NCBI GenBank assembly: GCA_044233795.1
Contig: JBIIJL010000076.1
Coordinates: 1 to 8,745 of the forward strand
Direction: 5' to 3'
Origin: JBIIJL01 sp044233795
GTDB taxonomy: Bacteria; Pseudomonadota; Gammaproteobacteria; Legionellales; Legionellaceae
Length of the DNA: 8,745 nt
The notes beneath the pieces were generated by a model. That model saw only the letters and a program-made list of their open reading frames with translations, was not told the DNA's origin and searched no databases. The position numbers were made by a program, and so were the translations under genes. Below, piece by piece: positions 5,991-8,745 of this stretch; the stretch's first letter is position 1, and each line of letters begins with the position of its first letter.

Positions 5991-7010
5991 ATGCAACTCT
6001 TAATTAAGCGAATCCTTCTGATTTGCTTATTTATCACTACTGGCTGCTTGTTTGCAGATGATGGCTTGTTACGACGGCCAGCTGTGAAACTTTATATTGA
6101 CAATATGGTCAAACAACATCATTTCGATAGAAAGCAATTGGTCGCAATTTTAAGAGCGGCCCAATTTCAACCGCAAATTATTGAATCTATGGAAAAGCCG
6201 TTTGAACAAAAGCCTTGGGATGTTTATCAAGATTTATTTCTACAACCTGAACGTGTATCGCTTGGGGTGCAATTTTGGGAGGCCAATCGTAAGGCTCTTG
6301 ATCGCGCTGCAAAAGAATATCATGTACCGCCACAGATTATTGTAGCTATCATTGGTGTAGAGACACTTTACGGGAAGCATCAGGGCAATTATCGTGTTAT
6401 CGATGCGTTAACTACTTTAGCATTTTATTATCCAAAACGATCACCCTATTTTACCCGCGAACTCACTGAGTTTTTATTGCTATGTAAAGAGCATCATGTG
6501 CCGGTCACACAGTACGCTGGGTCATATGCAGGTGCTATGGGGAAACCTCAGTTTATGCCCAGTAGTTATCGACTCTATGCTGTCGACTATAGAGGCAATG
6601 GGAGACCTGATTTGATGAATGATGATAGCGATGCTATAGGTAGTGTGGCTAATTATTTACATCATTACGGCTGGAAAAATAATGGTGATATTGCAACCCC
6701 TGTTGAACTTCATGGCAGTGGGTATAAAAAACTTGTGCTCAACAGTAAAACTCCTAATTATGATTATAAACATTTGTTGAAATTAGGAGTGAGTCCTCGT
6801 TCCTTAGCATCTAAGCAACCGCAACAAGTAGGCCTTATGGAGTTTACCACGCAAAAAGGGCTTGAATACTGGATGATGTTTCCCAATTTCTATGTCATTA
6901 CCCGTTATAATTCGAGCCCGCAATATGCTTTGGTTGTTTATTTGTTTTCCCAATCGTTGTATAACAGATGGGCAAATCTTCATGTACACGATGCAAATCC
7001 GTATAGTTAG
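5991..7010 (+). CDS. mltB: MltB-type lytic murein transglycosylase (GH103)
   Basis: 339 residues, close to the E. coli protein. It cleaves the MurNAc-GlcNAc bond of peptidoglycan, forming 1,6-anhydro-MurNAc, in the periplasm. An export signal is plain: positive start (IKR), hydrophobic core 8-18. TTGC at 16-19 may be a lipobox with C19 as lipidated residue, though Thr at -3 is atypical; signal peptidase I cleavage after A22 is the alternative. The catalytic glutamate is E124 in GVETLYG. The conserved SYAGAMGKPQFMPSSY is at 178-193, and the loop DYRGNGRPDLMND (199-211) resembles the calcium-binding EF-hand-like loop of Slt35. DAIGSVANYLHHYGW ends the core. It is divergent from lepA and precedes gspL by 37-46 bases on the same strand, so the three plus-strand genes may be one transcript. 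Confidence 0.95.
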   Translation: MQLLIKRILLICLFITTGCLFADDGLLRRPAVKLYIDNMVKQHHFDRKQLVAILRAAQFQPQIIESMEKPFEQKPWDVYQDLFLQPERVSLGVQFWEANRKALDRAAKEYHVPPQIIVAIIGVETLYGKHQGNYRVIDALTTLAFYYPKRSPYFTRELTEFLLLCKEHHVPVTQYAGSYAGAMGKPQFMPSSYRLYAVDYRGNGRPDLMNDDSDAIGSVANYLHHYGWKNNGDIATPVELHGSGYKKLVLNSKTPNYDYKHLLKLGVSPRSLASKQPQQVGLMEFTTQKGLEYWMMFPNFYVITRYNSSPQYALVVYLFSQSLYNRWANLHVHDANPYS

Positions 7011-7043
7011 GTAAATTGCGTGGTGCTTTGTTGAGACTTATTC

Positions 7044-7048
7044 AAGGA
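7044..7048 (+). promoter_or_regulatory. Ribosome site favouring the GTG start of gspL
   Basis: AAGGA lies eight bases before GTG 7057, whereas it abuts ATG 7048 with no spacing. This favours the GTG start. ATG 7048 would need the poor GAGA near 7033. Confidence 0.55.
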
Positions 7049-7056
7049 TGAGAAAC

Positions 7057-8208
7057 GTGGCAACTTGCTTTCTTTTTTCAGAGCAGTTTGATGGTAAGCT
7101 TTGTCGCTCGCTAAAACTTGATAACCAAGGACAAGTCAAAGCACCATTGGCGATGCGGACAATAGCTGAGTTTCGATCACTGCAAATTCATGCCCGTACA
7201 GTTGTTGTTTTACCAACAATGTCTGCAACGCTCCATAGGGTTGAACTTGAATGGTTACCGATTCGAAAAGCGCAAGCTGCTATCCCTTATGCGCTTGAAG
7301 AGTGTTTAGTGCAAAATGTGATGCAATTGCATTTTTCTTTTGATAAAAAGTACTACCAAAATCATCGTTACCTGGTTGTGGTTACTGATAAAGAGAAATT
7401 GCGGGCCTTAATTCAGGATTTGGATGAATCATCTATCTCATTTGACCTCATCACGCTTGATTGGTTTGCGTTGAATGACGGGGAGGTGGCTGTAATGCGC
7501 GATAGTATACTGATTCATGAGGAGGCATTTCAGGGGGAATTGCGTGGCGAGCTTCTGACCAAATATATACAGCAGTATCAGGATCACAACTACCTTGTTT
7601 TTAGCAATAGCGGTTCATGGGTGAAAGATATGCCCCACCAAACTATCCACGAAGAAGCTGAGGTTTTTATTGCCCAGCGAATATGCACCAAAGGGGGCAT
7701 AAATTTGTGTCAAGGCTTCTTAAGACAAGCCAGTTCAACCATTGCTTCTAAAAAATGGTATCAAGCAGCGCTAGGGCTTTTTTTGGCGCTCTTACTGTCT
7801 ATTCCAATCATCAATGCTATTGATTTGCATATTCTTCATCGCAAGGTTGCAGAACTGGATAAGAGCATTGCGGTACTTTACCGTGATTTTTTTCCAGAAG
7901 CATCCCGTGTGGTAAGTCCACGATTTCGGGTGGAGCAATTGCTCAAAGGAATGGCTACGAATCCTGATGGAGCTTCATTTTGGACAGCAATAGATGTGTT
8001 GGCCAACGCCTATAAAAATAATACGTTCACAGTGCTACTATGTCGCTATCAACAGCGGGTTTTATCTGTGAGGCTTATGATTGATAATTTTGCTGCTCTT
8101 GAAAAGCTGCAATCGCGTCTCAAACACTTGGGATTAAAAGTAGCGCAATCAGAGGCGTCATCGCAAAAGGACAAAGTGATAGCCACCCTGGAGTTAAGTC
8201 TCTCATGA
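7057..8208 (+). CDS. gspL: Type II secretion inner-membrane platform protein GspL
   Basis: 383 residues from GTG 7057 (386 from ATG 7048). GspL joins the cytoplasmic ATPase GspE to the inner-membrane platform and pairs with GspM. Numbering from ATG 7048, the cytoplasmic actin-like domain occupies about 1-235, ending in the family motif NLCQGFLRQ (219-227). A single membrane helix is at 239-258 (QAALGLFLALLLSIPIINAI). The periplasmic part begins with a helix and YRDFFPEASRVVSPRFRVEQLL, typical of GspL, then a ferredoxin-like domain at the C-terminus. Its ATGA overlap with gspM indicates coupling. gspC to gspK are not in the window; in Legionella the lspLM pair is likewise a separate locus. Position after mltB fits a role in threading the machine through peptidoglycan. 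Confidence 0.92.
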   Translation: MATCFLFSEQFDGKLCRSLKLDNQGQVKAPLAMRTIAEFRSLQIHARTVVVLPTMSATLHRVELEWLPIRKAQAAIPYALEECLVQNVMQLHFSFDKKYYQNHRYLVVVTDKEKLRALIQDLDESSISFDLITLDWFALNDGEVAVMRDSILIHEEAFQGELRGELLTKYIQQYQDHNYLVFSNSGSWVKDMPHQTIHEEAEVFIAQRICTKGGINLCQGFLRQASSTIASKKWYQAALGLFLALLLSIPIINAIDLHILHRKVAELDKSIAVLYRDFFPEASRVVSPRFRVEQLLKGMATNPDGASFWTAIDVLANAYKNNTFTVLLCRYQQRVLSVRLMIDNFAALEKLQSRLKHLGLKVAQSEASSQKDKVIATLELSLS

Positions 8209-8687
8209 AAGATAAAATCTCAGCTTTTTTAAATCAATTGTCTGAGCGCGATCGTGCAATGCTTGGATTGGGGAGTTTGTTTTGTTTTTTTTATTTATAT
8301 TATTTGATCCTCTATTCTCCGCTTGAAAAAGCTGTGCACAACGCGCGTCAACAGCTTACGGAAATGCAAGCGACCAAGCTATGGATGGAACAAGCGCGCA
8401 GTGGCTATAAAGCTCAAACAAAAACTATAGAGATATCAAGTAATCAATTGCTCACTTTGCTTGCAGGCTTATTGAAAAATGCTTCATTTAAGAGCTATTC
8501 CTATCAATTGCAACAAACAGGATCACACGATATTCAATTGACGTTTGATGAAGTACCATTTAATGATTTCATGCGTTTTACTCGCGATTTGAATGAAAAA
8601 TATGCATTTATTGTTAAGCAATGGTTGATTGAGCGAACTTCAACCCCTGGGGTGGTTAAGTTAAGTATTACCATTGCTGTTGTTTAA
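8205..8687 (+). CDS. gspM: Type II secretion inner-membrane platform protein GspM
   Basis: 160 residues, the usual size. GspM is a small bitopic protein that binds GspL in the platform. Visible order: short cytoplasmic start with QLSERDRAMLGLG (11-23), one membrane helix at about 20-37, a periplasmic coiled segment (LEKAVHNARQQLTEMQATKLWMEQAR) and a C-terminal ferredoxin-like domain with the typical VPFNDFMRFTRDL (117-129). The start overlaps the gspL stop by four bases (ATGA); GGAG at 8190-8193 is 11 bases upstream, so translation is probably coupled. No gspN follows; after the stop only 58 bases remain. Confidence 0.9.
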   Translation: MKDKISAFLNQLSERDRAMLGLGSLFCFFYLYYLILYSPLEKAVHNARQQLTEMQATKLWMEQARSGYKAQTKTIEISSNQLLTLLAGLLKNASFKSYSYQLQQTGSHDIQLTFDEVPFNDFMRFTRDLNEKYAFIVKQWLIERTSTPGVVKLSITIAVV

Positions 8688-8744
8688 TCATTGACCTACG
8701 CTGCTTTGTATGTTGCTCCAAGATTTGACCCCTGCATCTTTTGC
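8688..8744 (-). CDS. Possible C-terminal tail of an unidentified minus-strand gene (runs off right edge)
   Basis: On the minus strand a frame enters from the right edge and reads AKDAGVKSWSNIQSSVGQ before TGA at 8690-8688, which abuts the gspM stop (8685-8687). The composition is protein-like and the convergent stop-to-stop arrangement is natural, but 18 residues are too few to identify a family and the frame could be chance. Other frames here are also open over this short span. Confidence 0.3.
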   Translation of the reverse strand, partial: AKDAGVKSWSNIQSSVGQ

Positions 8745-8745
8745 A

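Overview
The window reads as chromosomal DNA of a gammaproteobacterium, most likely from the Legionellales (Legionella, Coxiella, Berkiella or Aquicella type). Two things support this. The conserved block lepA-lepB-DUF4845-rnc is a gammaproteobacterial arrangement, and its proteins read closest to Legionella/Coxiella forms from memory. Beside it lie two genes with eukaryote-like modules, an F-box-like N-terminus and a J domain fused to membrane segments, as expected of host-associated Legionellales. No database search was possible, so the order is an inference and the genus is open.

Layout. Minus strand, 1-387: the N-terminal 129 residues of a protein with an F-box-like segment, continuing off the left edge. 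388-573: intergenic, with an extended -10 promoter for that gene overlapped by a perfect 12-bp palindrome. 574-2061: a 495-residue J-domain protein with hydrophobic C-terminal segments. 2062-2165: intergenic. 2166-5845: the operon lepA > lepB > DUF4845 pilin-like protein > rnc, all on the minus strand with short gaps or overlaps. 5846-5990: a divergent promoter region. Plus strand, 5991-8687: mltB > gspL > gspM. At the right edge (8688-8744) is a possible C-terminal tail of a minus-strand gene whose stop abuts that of gspM.

How they work together. LepA (EF-4) is a ribosome-associated GTPase. LepB is the leader peptidase that matures exported proteins. The small pilin-like protein is a conserved member of this locus with no settled function. 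RNase III processes rRNA and double-stranded RNA. On the other strand, a periplasmic lytic transglycosylase sits 37-46 bases before the two inner-membrane platform genes of a type II secretion system, which fits the need to open peptidoglycan for the secretion machine. era, the usual partner after rnc, is absent; the J-domain gene occupies its place.

Three starts had to be revised or noted. LepA is better started at TTG 5845 (601 residues, the family length) than at GTG 5953. GspL is better started at GTG 7057 than at ATG 7048. DUF4845 and rnc use TTG and GTG. No tRNA, rRNA, CRISPR array, complete insertion sequence or convincing intrinsic terminator was seen.
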